Shown here: in pieces, positions 1 to 11,470 of the stretch | Numbering within the stretch: position 1 is the first letter of the stretch | Layout: each line of letters begins with the position of its first letter | Source: Zygnema cylindricum | Taxonomy: Eukaryota; Streptophyta; Zygnematophyceae; Zygnematales; Zygnemataceae | Direction: 5' to 3' | Assembly (NCBI GenBank): GCA_037447655.1 | Contig: JBBHKE010003560.1 | Span: forward strand, 112,479-176,478 | Length of the DNA stretch: 64,000 nt | Made by a program: the position numbers and the translations under genes | The notes under the pieces: generated by a model | What the model was told of the DNA's origin: nothing | The model's input: the letters and a program-made list of their open reading frames with translations, nothing else | Database searches by the model: none

Positions 1-660
1 CCGATTGTTTCATACTATACATGCATTAAACGGGCAATTCAACAAATGCAAACATCATACCACTAAAAACCACAAACCCAAAGTCACTGCATTCAATTTT
101 GGATCTGAATAACCATGTTATATGTGGTTATGGTACATATATGGTATATGACGTCATGTGTTTTTACCACCATAGCCTGGCATTGCTTGACTAAGCGTGA
201 ATATTACGTGAACATCATATTGAGTATTGCAACATAACTTAGGCATATTTTTGAAGATTCTAGCATTATTACATGGTTGGAAACCATAGTTCAAATTTGC
301 GAAAACAATTGGAAACAATATACATGGTAGCGCTGTACTATACGTGCATTAAATAAAGTACAAGGTTGTTCTCGCACATTTTAACTATGTTGTAAACCTC
401 GCGTCAAGACACAAGAAAACCTTTATTCCACCTGTGGTTGATAGATCACACAATTATGGAAAATCTCTACACTGAGCCAATTTATTTTGAGTTGTCTCGA
501 CATATAATAATAACATCTCGGAAATGGAAGAATTGTTTTATAAAAAGCATTCTTGACATGATATTTACATGGACGTGCTAGTTTCTATAATTACAATAAC
601 AACTCATAACAATAGTCCTCACAAAGACTACATAATCAAAAACAATGTGTCATAGTTCCT
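1..660. other. AT-rich stretch, no gene recognised
   Basis: No convincing coding frame or repeat was seen. It may hold intron or 3' sequence of the minus-strand gene whose candidate exons lie at 673-933. Confidence 0.4.
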
Positions 661-672
661 GACATTAATTAC

Positions 673-933
673 CTCACTTCCCTCGAAGCACCTCTGCAAA
701 AGCCAAACAATATCCGCCAAGACTACTTTTACAATAAAATGCTCCACAAAGATATAAAAATAAATGGCCATCTTATATTATATTAATAGCCGACTGATTC
801 ATCACTCCACATTTTGCTTCTCCTTTTGACTGTGAGTTGGAGATGTGTTTACCTGAAAGGCCCGCGCAAACCTCGCCCCTACAGCTCTCTGTTCCTCTTC
901 CGTTAATCTCCACCTGGCTGTCCGTTCTTGTAT
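673..933 (-). CDS. Two candidate internal exons of an unidentified gene (partial)
   Basis: On the minus strand, 933-853 is an 81-nt open segment. It has an acceptor (tttttgacag) before it, a donor (CAG|GTAAAC) after it, and phase 0 at both ends. It encodes 27 charged residues that look like a real helix and include RWRLTEEEQRAV. A second possible exon of only 21 nt lies at 693-673, between ttttgcag and GAG|GTAATT. The reading frame continues across the junction. I do not recognise the protein. The rest of the gene would lie left of the window and possibly right of 1142. The acceptor directly abuts the minisatellite at 939-1141, so that repeat would be intronic. Splice sites and reading frame are seen; the gene itself is inferred. 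Confidence 0.35.
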
Positions 934-938
934 CTGTC

Positions 939-1141
939 AAAAACCAAGGGACAAGAATTGACTCTTTCAAAAACCAAGGGGCAGCCTCTTCCAAAAACCA
1001 AGGGACAAAAGCATACTTTTTCAAAAACCAAGGGGTAAGAAATGACTCTTTCAAAAACCAAGGGACAAAAGTATACTCTTTCAAAAACCAATGGGCAAGA
1101 ATTGGCTCGTTTAAAACCAAGGGGTTTGTCAAAAACCAAAG
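939..1141. repeat. Minisatellite, about 30-bp unit
   Basis: About seven imperfect units are built on the core TCAAAAACCAAGGG followed by an acaagaattgactcttt-type spacer. Long open frames on both strands here (rich in WFL or KNQG) are by-products of the repeat. Confidence 0.9.
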
Positions 1142-2370
1142 TGCAAGAATTGACTGAAGAAACTCAATGGACTTTGCCAAACAGGCGAGTTCAATAAGAA
1201 AATGATAGGCATATACTGTGTGGCTGAGACATTTTGAACATAATCTATGCCAGAACAACTTGACGTGTACCAAACAAAGTCAAAAACCGTGAAATGTGTT
1301 TCCGTACAAAAGATTGACTTGAATCTGAAACATTTACTCACTAGCTCGTGTAGTGCCAGAGTTTGTCTCCGACCTTCAGCAATGTTAATTGATGTATATA
1401 ATAAGTTCTATTTCCAAGCACTACAGTGAATCGTTATCAGCATTAATTCAAGTCATTTGGTGCTGGTTTTTTTCTGACCTCACTAATACTTTTTTTTTCC
1501 CTTACCGCAAATTCATTAAATGGTTACAAACAGCCACGTCATTCGGAACTGAATTAGAATTAGTAACAGTAATAATTCCTTAACTCTAATAAGAATGTAC
1601 AGCGTACTTTGAATTCCTGCCATTTGTTTAGCTTGATAACATAGAATTATGCCATATGCAACTTTATCTGATTGCTCATGAAACTTCCAATCATAGAATA
1701 CATACACGTCAAGCTTGCAATACTGGGAAAACATAAAAATGAAACTTGCAAAACAAAATCAAAACATTGATGAAGGTCAATATAAAATCCAAACTTCATA
1801 GAATAAACTCAGCATAAACTAGACACCAGCTAAATGAAACAGGAATTGCTACACTGCCCATCTTACTTAGAGTTAATCAATCTAATTTGAGCGAGTCTTT
1901 TTTTGACTCAAAATCCAACATTAGTGTTGATAACAATATTTAGTTAAGTGGTCCACAGTGAGCCACACGACAAACATAATTTAGTGTGGCTAATTTTAAT
2001 AACGTATTAACGTGAATAATTCACAAACTCTAATAGCAATGGGCGGCGTAGTCTATCTCTACGACACATCTTGTGTCAACACAGGCCATGGTGGTTTGAG
2101 TAGTTTTTTTGGTAGTGGAAGCTTAGTTTGGAAGTTTAATTTGTGGGTAGTGGAATCCTTGTTTGTCAGTTATTTTTTTAGTGGTAGAAACTTAGCTCAA
2201 CAGTTATTTTTAGCCATAGGTTTGCTGCAAAAAATACAAAGAGAAATTCATAAAAGAGAGGGAAACAAAACCTGAAAGTTATTTACTAGCCGTAAAAAGT
2301 ATTCCAAATACAAAGGTAAGTCGTAATAAAAAAGTATGAATAATATGAGACAATTTCAAAAAAGAAAACC
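1142..2370. other. Intergenic, no gene recognised
   Basis: AT-rich sequence with only short frames. Its right edge should contain the 3' UTR of the minus-strand gene ending at 2371. Confidence 0.4.
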
Positions 2371-5300
2371 CTAACTCACCCATAGCCTCAATGGCTCCAG
2401 AGTCTCCTTCACAGAACTGATGCTTGGCTGCAATATCTCTCCACCCTTTGTGGGAATGTCCTCAAGCTACAAATATAAGAAATCAAAATAAATAAATAAA
2501 TAAATAAATAAACCAAAAAAATAAATGAATAAATCCAAAAGTTTTGGGATCGGCTGACACGTTCAGCCGTCATAAGAAACAGCAAACTCAGGTTTGATTT
2601 GGCAACTCAGAGAAGAAAATGCAACTATTAAACCTTTCCTCTCCCTCTCCCTCTCCCTCTCCCTCTCCCTCTCCCAACACAATCTAGGGTAAATAAACTT
2701 ATACCCGATCCTGGCCAGAAGGACAACAGTTCTCTGTAGTCTGACCTCTCCCTGCCCCTCCACCTCCACCATAATTTTCCCTAACAATGACATGCTGTGT
2801 TGAATACAATGAAGAGGCTTCAAAACCAATGTGACGATAAACAGTAAAAGACTTAACTGAGCTATCATACAACTTGCAGTTTTGTAAAAATGCTAACAAC
2901 TCCGTACCCACGACAATTGTTGAACAACTGTTCCTTACTCACCCTTCGAATCCCCAGTGCTCCACAAGTGAGGAGGAGAGCGACAGTCCCTCCCCCATAA
3001 ACCAAAACCGTGGCAGTGGCAAATGCTTTGGATACTGCATGACCACCAAACCCTCACGTCACTTATGGTCACTTATGTGTATAGTGATGACAGCTTCGCT
3101 GCCCATCGCTATTAGAGTAAAGGAAAGACAAGTATGAAAGCGAAATTAGAATACATGATACAAATTTAGTGTAGAGAGACGTGGCACAGTCCACTCGCTA
3201 AAACAGTGGTATTAACACTATTTTGTGATATCTGGTCAAAAAAAAGCCGAGACCAAATTGGTGTTCTTAACACTGATAGCAACAAGTAATGTTGCACTCA
3301 ACCTGGCTCTGTGAGTTGTCAGTTTGAATTTGCATTTTCCAACAAGTCCCAGCTCTCAGACGTCACACATAGAAAAGCTGCCTAGATCAACAGCTAAGCA
3401 GACTGGTCTACACATGACAAGCTAAAGTAACTGGTAGGAGTGCCAAAAACACACATACATATACATATAAATATACATTATACATAGACATATACATTTA
3501 TACACATATATACATAAATACACACAAATATATACATATGTATATACATACTGAGCTGAGTTTTGAACTCTGAGATGAGTATTGAACTCTGAGCCGAGTA
3601 CTCAACTACGGGGCATTGAGCTGAGTTATCAACTTTGAGCAGAGTTCTGAACTCTAAGCTGAGTTTTGAACTCTCAGATGAGTTTTAAACCCTGACCTGA
3701 GTTCAGAACTATGAGCTGAGTTCTAAATACTGAGCTAAATTTTGAGCTCTGAGTTGAGTTATGAACAGTACGCTAAGTTATGCACACTACACTGAGTACT
3801 GAACTCCGAGCTGAGTTTTGAACTCAACTAAGTTCTGCACTATGAGAAACTGAGCTGAGTTCCAAACACTGAGTTGAGTCAAAAACCCAAGCTGAGTTTG
3901 AACTCTCAGCTGAGTTCTTAACTCTGAGTAGCTGAGTTTTGAACACTGAGTCGAGTTCCAACTCTGAGCTGAGATCTCAAATCTGAGTTAAGTTTTAAAC
4001 TCTGACCTGAGTTCTGAATTCCGAGTTAAGTTATGAACTCTGACATGAGTTCTAAACTCAGAGTTGAGTTATGAACTCTTGAGTTTTGAAATCTGAGATG
4101 ACATCTGAACTATGAGACACTGAGCTGAGTTCTCAACTCTGAGCTGAGTTCTGAACATTGAGCTGAGTTATGGACACGACACTGAGTTATTATATATTGT
4201 GTGTGTTTAAATATGTATGTACATGTAAATATGTATGCACCATCAGTGAAAACACGAATACATTGTTCGAAGAGGAACGTCTTCATATAACAAACAAATA
4301 TGTGTGCCAAGAAAGCAAGTACTCAATAACTCATTTCGTTCAATAAACCCTAATTACACATCTCAGGAGAGTGCAACACAAAAAAAAAAATCAGAGGGTC
4401 TACCTGAACCGAGACCCGTCATTAATGACTGAATCTTTGCTGCATCAGCAGTGCCCCCCCTTTTCATGTTGGCAGTAGAAGCCTTGGAACCATGGTAAAC
4501 AGGTATATCCAACTGATACCTGCAGGCAAAAGAAAACAAACCAACTCCTGTAAGATCTCCTTCCTTTTTCTATAGACACATCTCTCGCGGTTAGCGGAGT
4601 TATTGAGAGCTGCATTTCTTTGACTTGGCGTACGTGACATTACAGTTCGGGCATAGCTTTTTAAGATATCCCAAAGAAATGATCACATCCAGCAAACCAA
4701 GAACCTACTGATGTGAAGGCAAACAGCGTACTTGCTTCGGCCCAGTCGTGTTTCTGGCACATGGCCCACAGGCTGTAAAGCTGCCTTAGTTGCTGTTTTT
4801 GCACCATGACTGCTCCATCCCTCCACATTCCGTTTTATAGATGGTTCTCTCATAATCTGAGTTTCCTGAGGCATTTGCAGAGGAAGGGAATGTTGCAGAA
4901 TCTCAGGAAGTACATCGACCACCTCCTCACCGGTTGAAGGAAGCTCGGTATTTCCAGGCGTAGATTTGTTTTCTTGGAGTTGTGCTTTGATCCGAGCTGC
5001 CGCAGATTCATTTTCCTGTTCCCATTATGCAAAAAAAGTTTCTTCAATCATAATACAATACATTTTCTCATATTCTGTTCTTCAACCATGAAACAATACA
5101 TTTACTCGTTTTCCTGTTCCCATTATCCAAAGGAGGTTTCTTCAATCACAATAAAATTAGTTACTTTCTTTTCTTTATTGGAACAAGATGTCAAAGCAGA
5201 ATTCCTTAAAAAAAAAAAAAAAAACTGCAACGGATTCATTTGAAGACTAAAATGTAGTCGTGAACAGAAGTCATGTGTACAGGTATTTTGCTGTTTCCAA

Positions 5301-6287
5301 ATCCCCGCAATTTGGATAACTTACAACTGGTTGATGACAGAATATCAGCTATTCGCTAACATTTGTTGCAATGGATGAACTTCCAATAAACTCCAGTGAT
5401 TTTGCAAGAAGAAATTAACCTCAACGAAATTGACCTAAATTGTACAAATAAACTTGGCATCCAAAGATAAATGACGTAAAATAAGGCTCAACCATGCATT
5501 TGCTTTTGTGCCCTCCTTGAATATGACTATCTCTCACGTAGAAACCACGACAAATATCTGACCTCAACTGCCATATTTAACATTGTATCCTTCTATGTTT
5601 GTATATACGAACTGTGTGTTTGTATGCATGTAGACATATGTGTGTATGTCTGTATGCCATACGAATATGTATGAATGTATGTCATATGGATATGTATGGA
5701 TGTCTGTTATATGGATTGGAAAGAGTGTATGTATGTATGTCATAAGGATATGTATGAATGTGAACTATATGGATATGTATGAATTACAGTCATATGAACA
5801 TGCATGAATCTATATAAATGTATGGGTGTATTTTGTATAGATATGTACGAATGTATGCCATATAGCTATGTATGAATGTATGTCAAATGGATATATAGCA
5901 ACCTATGTTACATGGGATATGTATGAATGTTATGTCATATGAATACGTAGCAATGTATGTTATAAGAATACTTATGAATGTATGTCATATGGATATGTTT
6001 TGAAAGCATGCCATACGGATATGTACGAATGTATCTCAACGGATGCATGTTACATGGACATGTATGAATGTATGGTATGCAAACGTGCAAGATGTCATGT
6101 ACACTGCTCGGGTGTATCATGTTTTCTTCCTTCCAACAAAATCGTCTCTTCTAAGCCTCTACTTTGCGCATTCTTCATGTTAAATGGAGGAGCGCAAATT
6201 CAACAGGTGATACGAAAGTCACGGTCACGTCACCTGTTTGAAATATTTCCTTTCGTTAGCCGCCAGCCGAACTCGCAGAAAACTCAT
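2371..6287 (-). CDS. Putative membrane protein, TMEM242-like C-terminus (5 exons)
   Basis: I rebuilt this model from splice sites: exons 6287-6234, 5015-4732, 4519-4404, 3034-2943 and 2466-2371, all on the minus strand. Every junction is GT-AG and the phases (0, 2, 1, 0) join into one open frame of 213 codons ending in TAG. The N-terminal 100 residues are polar (start MSFLRVRLAANERKYF). A basic patch around TRLGRSK follows, then a hydrophobic segment near residues 152-180 (ATVLVYGGGTVALLLTC). The short tail after GIRR contains a K/E-rich amphipathic stretch. The order hydrophobic segment, ALGI, acidic/basic tail resembles the C-terminus of the TMEM242 (DUF1358) family. This is resemblance from memory only, and the polar N-terminus is longer than I expect for that family. 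The fourth-exon acceptor could instead lie a few codons upstream at gtgag|GG, also in frame. Introns 1 and 3 contain minisatellites. Confidence 0.55.
2487..2530. repeat. (AAAT)n microsatellite
   Basis: A run of about seven AAAT/AATA units lies in the last intron of the gene at 2371-6287. Confidence 0.85.
2636..2674. repeat. (CCCTCT)n hexanucleotide tract
   Basis: About six perfect hexamers. The same motif recurs at 25.97, 26.38, 51.26 and 53.43 kb. Confidence 0.9.
3549..4190. repeat. Minisatellite, 18-19-bp unit (gagctgagttctgaactct)
   Basis: More than 30 degenerate units are built on GAGCTGAGTT and GAACTCT. It lies in intron 3 of the gene at 2371-6287 and is preceded by an (ACATAT)-rich stretch at about 3450-3550. 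Confidence 0.85.
5011..5150. repeat. Short direct duplication at an exon border
   Basis: The segment ttttcctgttcccattatnc plus gtttcttcaatca is present twice, at about 5011-5050 and 5109-5148. The left copy overlaps the acceptor of exon 2 of the gene at 2371-6287. Confidence 0.7.
5630..6080. repeat. Minisatellite, about 27-29 bp (tatgtatgaatgtatgtcatatgga)
   Basis: About 15 degenerate units in intron 1 of the gene at 2371-6287. Short frames rich in Y, M, H and C are artefacts of the repeat. Confidence 0.85.
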
Positions 6288-6375
6288 GCCTAGAGAGCCA
6301 GTGGCATGGATGATTCGCTACGACACAGTCGATGGAAATTCACTTAAATCTCAACGGCAAATAAAGCTTTTCAAA

Positions 6376-6475
6376 GCCAATATACTATCAATAAAGCAAA
6401 AAACTATCAATAAAGTAAAAAACTATCAATAAAGTAAAAAACTACCAGTAAAGCCAAAAAATATCAATTAAGCCA
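6376..6475. repeat. Short tandem repeat, about 19 bp (ctatcaataaagtaaaaaa)
   Basis: About five units, the later ones degenerate. Confidence 0.8.
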
Positions 6476-6479
6476 ACAC

Positions 6480-7545
6480 ATTATGAGTAAGGGCTTGCTA
6501 CTGTAGTTGATACCGCGAAAAGTGCAAACGCTGTTTACGGTATGTGACCTCGACAGTGTATGGTGAATAGGTGGCATGAGAATTTTGAGCTGACAGCTTT
6601 AATTTGTTCCGGCTTTCCGGGCTTACGAACTTGTCTTTAAAGAGAAGTTGCATGGATAGTTCCCGTCCAATCTATGACGACAAGTGACGTGCGGGATAGT
6701 AACACCGCAAATGTCAACGAGGAAAGAATTTACAGTACAGCCTAGGTTCGTTACAGTACTGTACTGTACTGTGCTGTGATGTGCCGTATCGTACTGTAAT
6801 GTATCATACAGAACTACAGTACAGAAGAAAAGAACGTACCTTATTGAGAAACATACTGTATTTTGTGTGAACTGCTTCAGTACAATACAGTACGGTACGG
6901 AAAGATATTGGACGGTGAGCACAGCAGATACCAGTTATGAATCTCGGGATGCACACTTGTATATCAGTGCATGCGTCATCAATCGTAGGCTCTGTGAACT
7001 GCCGATACCCTTGTTGGTTCCACGAAAATAGGGTTTGATGCAGCCGTCATCGAGATTCGACAACAACTAATGGGTGAAGGTCAATGGAATTGAACAGCGA
7101 CAAAACACAAGATTTGTGCACGGAAAAATCAGCAAGAGATTTGAGAGGATCTAGAAATATGTTTTGGACCACAAAGACCTAAGAGGAAAATGCAAACGAG
7201 AATCTTTGAAGAGCAGCAAAACAATATCTCAATCCCTACCAGTTGCCACATCCATGTTACTATTCGCATTTAAAATAAAATTGTATCCTCCCTCAGTAAA
7301 GTACGATTATTACGATCGGTTTAACACGTTGAAAAAACATTTTTGCTTACCTGGTTGTTATTCTGAAGAGTAAAACGCCATTTTACCAAAGAGGCTTCCG
7401 TTAGGCTTGCCGTATGTAATATTGCTTCAAATACAGAAATTCTACTGGTTGAATTTCCTGTTTGTGAGGAAAAGTACAGTACTGTACAGTACTCACAAGC
7501 TCGTTAACTTTTGTGCTGCCGAAGGGCTCCTCGCTCCGTATGTAC
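6480..7545. other. Intergenic, GTACT-rich, no gene recognised
   Basis: From 6740 to 6910 the sequence is dominated by GTACTGTACT-type words. No coding segment is supported. The promoter of the minus-strand gene starting at 6287 should lie in the left part. Confidence 0.4.
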
Positions 7546-7952
7546 CATAGTTCAAAAGTAGGTGAAAGTACACCCATACAATATGCCTATTGTACGAAAA
7601 AAATACAATATACCCTTAAGACCCATATTGTATTGGCCGCAAAATGAAATAAAATAGTAACAGGGTTGATTTGCACATGGATCGATAGAGAATTAAACGT
7701 CATGTCTAAATTTGAAAAAAAAATCGGACAAAAAAATATTTTTCTGTGAGTTTTGAGCGACTTTTTATTTTCCAAATCTGACGGTCGTTGATGAAAGTAA
7801 CGATCTAAGAAGATCACATGAAAAGCCCATAACACAACTTATGATAGGACTATCGTCAGATTCGGAAAAGATCACATGGAAAGCTCGTAACACAGCTTAC
7901 GCTAAAGGCGGCCTACAAAAGGCCTACCAAAAAACGCCTACTTTTGAACTAA
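7546..7952. mobile_element. MITE family B, copy 1
   Basis: Terminal inverted repeats are CATAGTTCAAAAGTAGG and CCTACTTTTGAACTA(A). The inside carries the family's second repeat, CCCATACAATATGCC. The right end abuts the next element at 7953. Related copies lie at 16.3, 23.4 and 30.5 kb. No coding capacity. Confidence 0.8.
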
Positions 7953-8727
7953 GGGTTTGTCCCCATGCACTTGTAACTTAGCGAACTTACTTTGTATTTT
8001 AGCGCGGATCCGCCGGACCCGGTTTTCAAGTGTCCCTATGTCTGTAATGACGAAATCGTAACTTACGCATGTGACGATTCTATACGTCAACAATACCTGT
8101 GACGGTTGTTAACGTCTACAATATGTGGTCGCACGATATTTTTTGGAACTGCTTGTGACGTCGCATGTCTTACCGTGACATTGTAGACGTAGCTCATTCC
8201 AACCTGTGCCGTTTCACGGTTGAAGACGAGGCGCTTTGCCTTTGCGACTCCTGTCCGGTCGACGTGAAATGGCATCTGAATTTGAAGACCCTTGCAAAAA
8301 AAAAATCAGTTCTGGACGAAAACGGACAAATCGAAATTGTGCACTTTTCTTTGTCGTATTGGAATGCAAACGGACAAAAAATAGCGAATTCTGTACTTTT
8401 ATTTGTCCTTAGAAATCGTATGAAAATATTCGAATATTTCGACACGTGCGAATATATGTTCCTATTTGTTTATAGAAAATCCCTAGTTTTAAATCACATC
8501 GCGCATGTGTTTTAAAGATAAGGTTGAAGATGACGTTTTTTGTCGTCAAAGTGAGTCGAAAAACACAAGACGACAAATTTTTGTACATCGTAAGTTCGAG
8601 GATGACGCAAATTGTACTCTACAAATTTGTGATTCCTTCATACGGTTGGAACTTAGGCAGTACGACGCTAAGTTTTACAGCAAAACGACAGAAAAAAACC
8701 CTTACTTATGCACATGGGGACATACCC
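7953..8727. mobile_element. MITE family J, PIF/Harbinger-like, TAA target duplication
   Basis: It starts GGGTTTGTCCCCATGCACTT and ends CACATGGGGACATACCC, and is flanked on both sides by TAA. The G-rich start plus a 3-bp TWA duplication is the signature of PIF/Harbinger (Tourist-like) MITEs. It entered next to the right end of the element at 7546. No transposase. Confidence 0.75.
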
Positions 8728-8796
8728 TAAGACAGAGACATAATACAGATTACAAGTACAGCGAGAACCATGTACTTTTTTACAACAACAGTACAG

Positions 8797-9018
8797 TACA
8801 CCGCCAATCGCTATTAGCGTTGTGTACGCTAATCCCGTCCCGCTTTTTTTTTGTTTTTATTCTCAAATAGAATTATCTACACTATTTAAAATAAATCCTA
8901 ATTCCTAGTTAGAGCAATCGATTTCTTCGAAAATCTCCAAATTCTTAATTAGCGTAAACCACGCTAATTATTCGTATTCGCTAAAGAAACTTCTACGCTA
9001 ATAGCGATTGGCGGTGTA
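8797..9018. mobile_element. CACCG-type MITE A1 (222 bp)
   Basis: Near-perfect inverted ends TACACCGCCAATCGCTATTA / TAATAGCGATTGGCGGTGTA, with TA as the likely duplicated target. Confidence 0.9.
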
Positions 9019-9740
9019 GCAAGTAAGAATTTTCAGGCTACGTCATCATTCTTTGGCATAGGCGTACATATTAGTCGGGTCTGGATAATCCCCAAAATAT
9101 TTTATGTTCGGAAAACTCGTCCTAACGGTGTAATCTGTTACGTATCAGATTGGGAATCCCATGTGGCTCGCGTCGTGAATGACAGCAAGCATCGTCATCG
9201 CCACGTCCTGTTATGTACTTTACAGCTTCCAGCTGAACAATAATGGAAAGTGGAAACGTTTGTCGGTATTGGAGTCCTCCCGTGAATACGCACCCAATCA
9301 CCTCCCTAAAATCTGTAAAGAGTCCGTACTTTTTCACGTGGCCACCGCAGAAAACCGTCCTTGATCTTCACGATTTCCTTGTCCGTCTGCAGTTATGAAC
9401 CGTCCGATTGGATTCATTCGAAATGGTGGGGGGTGATCTTATCAAAGACGCTGTATGCATAGAACGCCTGGTTGGTTGTCCAACGAAGTCAGCTATTACA
9501 CGATTTGTGGATGAGAAGCTAGAATCGGTACATTGCATTTAGTATAATGAATAAATATGAGCTAATATAGAGTACTAAGTTTTAGAATGGAAGCCACTTT
9601 GACAGCCCTGGGAGTCTGGAGCCCTCTTGTAACATCCGATGAATCGTCGGAACGCGGAACTTTCGCCGGTTTCACCAACCAGGAAACTGCTCAGAGCCGT
9701 CCTTTTCCATACCGATCGACGGCAGAGGATTGGCTCTATC
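9019..9740. other. Intergenic, upstream of polyubiquitin
   Basis: No gene or repeat recognised. The right part should hold promoter elements of the gene at 9884. Confidence 0.4.
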
Positions 9741-9743
9741 CGA

Positions 9744-9750
9744 ATATATA
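9744..9750 (+). promoter_or_regulatory. Candidate TATA box for polyubiquitin
   Basis: The word ATATATA lies 134 bp before the ATG at 9884. A pyrimidine-rich leader (about 9790-9860) follows, as is usual for polyubiquitin leaders. No other TATA-like word is better placed. Confidence 0.4.
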
Positions 9751-9874
9751 GGGACTCTCCAGCAATTGTGGAATTCATTCAGTGCTTGCAAATTCTGTCT
9801 ATGCTTCACACATCTTCTTCTCTTTGTTTTTCTCCTATATCTCTTTTCCCCTCCGAGGTATCTTGTAAAGCTAG

Positions 9875-10800
<926 letters not shown>

Positions 10801-11470
10801 ATTGATGTGTTGTGAGATGTAGTTTGATGGAGATAGCTGTCAAGAAAGGCTTGGGCTGGTGACCAAGGTAGAATTTGGAGCTGTTTTTGTACATGTAAAT
10901 CCTTAACAAACGATGTTTTTGAAATGTACACGAAAAGCTTCCTTTTCCTCATAGTTGTTGCACTTGCAGTTGCTTTTAATTGGCTCAGCTTCTCTGCATT
11001 TACATTCTTTTTTAGGTTTGACATTTCATATTCATTGTCTGGATACACGGAACATTGGATGAATTTTATGCATGGAACTGCACATAGAGCTTTGTTCTAG
11101 TGTCAAACATTTCTGACTTCTAATTCAAAACTGGAAATTCCTCTTAAATTCAAGGAGTATACTCTTGTGAAATGGATTTATGGCATCCATTGTTTTATGA
11201 CGGTTCTTGAGATACGAATTGACTATTATGTCCTGACATATTGTAATTTAAATTGTTTGTAAAATGGAATGTTCCTGTTGTCTTGAAAAATATTAGTGTC
11301 ATCATGGAATGTATTTATTTGTTACTGGCCTGCGAGAATTTGAAATGTTACCTGTTGCATGTGTTTTTTTGACAAGGTGCATAAATTCTATTCTTGCTCT
11401 GTTGTGGATGGAGGGGTAAACAACATGAAATAAAAGACAATCCAAAAGTTTTTAGATAAACTTTGACACT
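10801..11470. other. 3' flank of polyubiquitin
   Basis: Probable 3' UTR and flank. An AATAAA signal occurs at about 11428. No other feature seen. Confidence 0.4.

Noticed and set aside
837-1273. Open frames of 106 and 166 codons on both strands
   Set aside because: They are produced by the 30-bp minisatellite; the only part I keep is the spliced candidate exon at 853-933.
2371-2466. Alternative frame of the last exon reading GWRDIAAKHQFCEGDSG
   Set aside because: It looks protein-like, but the other frame joins the upstream exon in phase at the best acceptor and ends in a stop, which fits a terminal exon; kept as a check.
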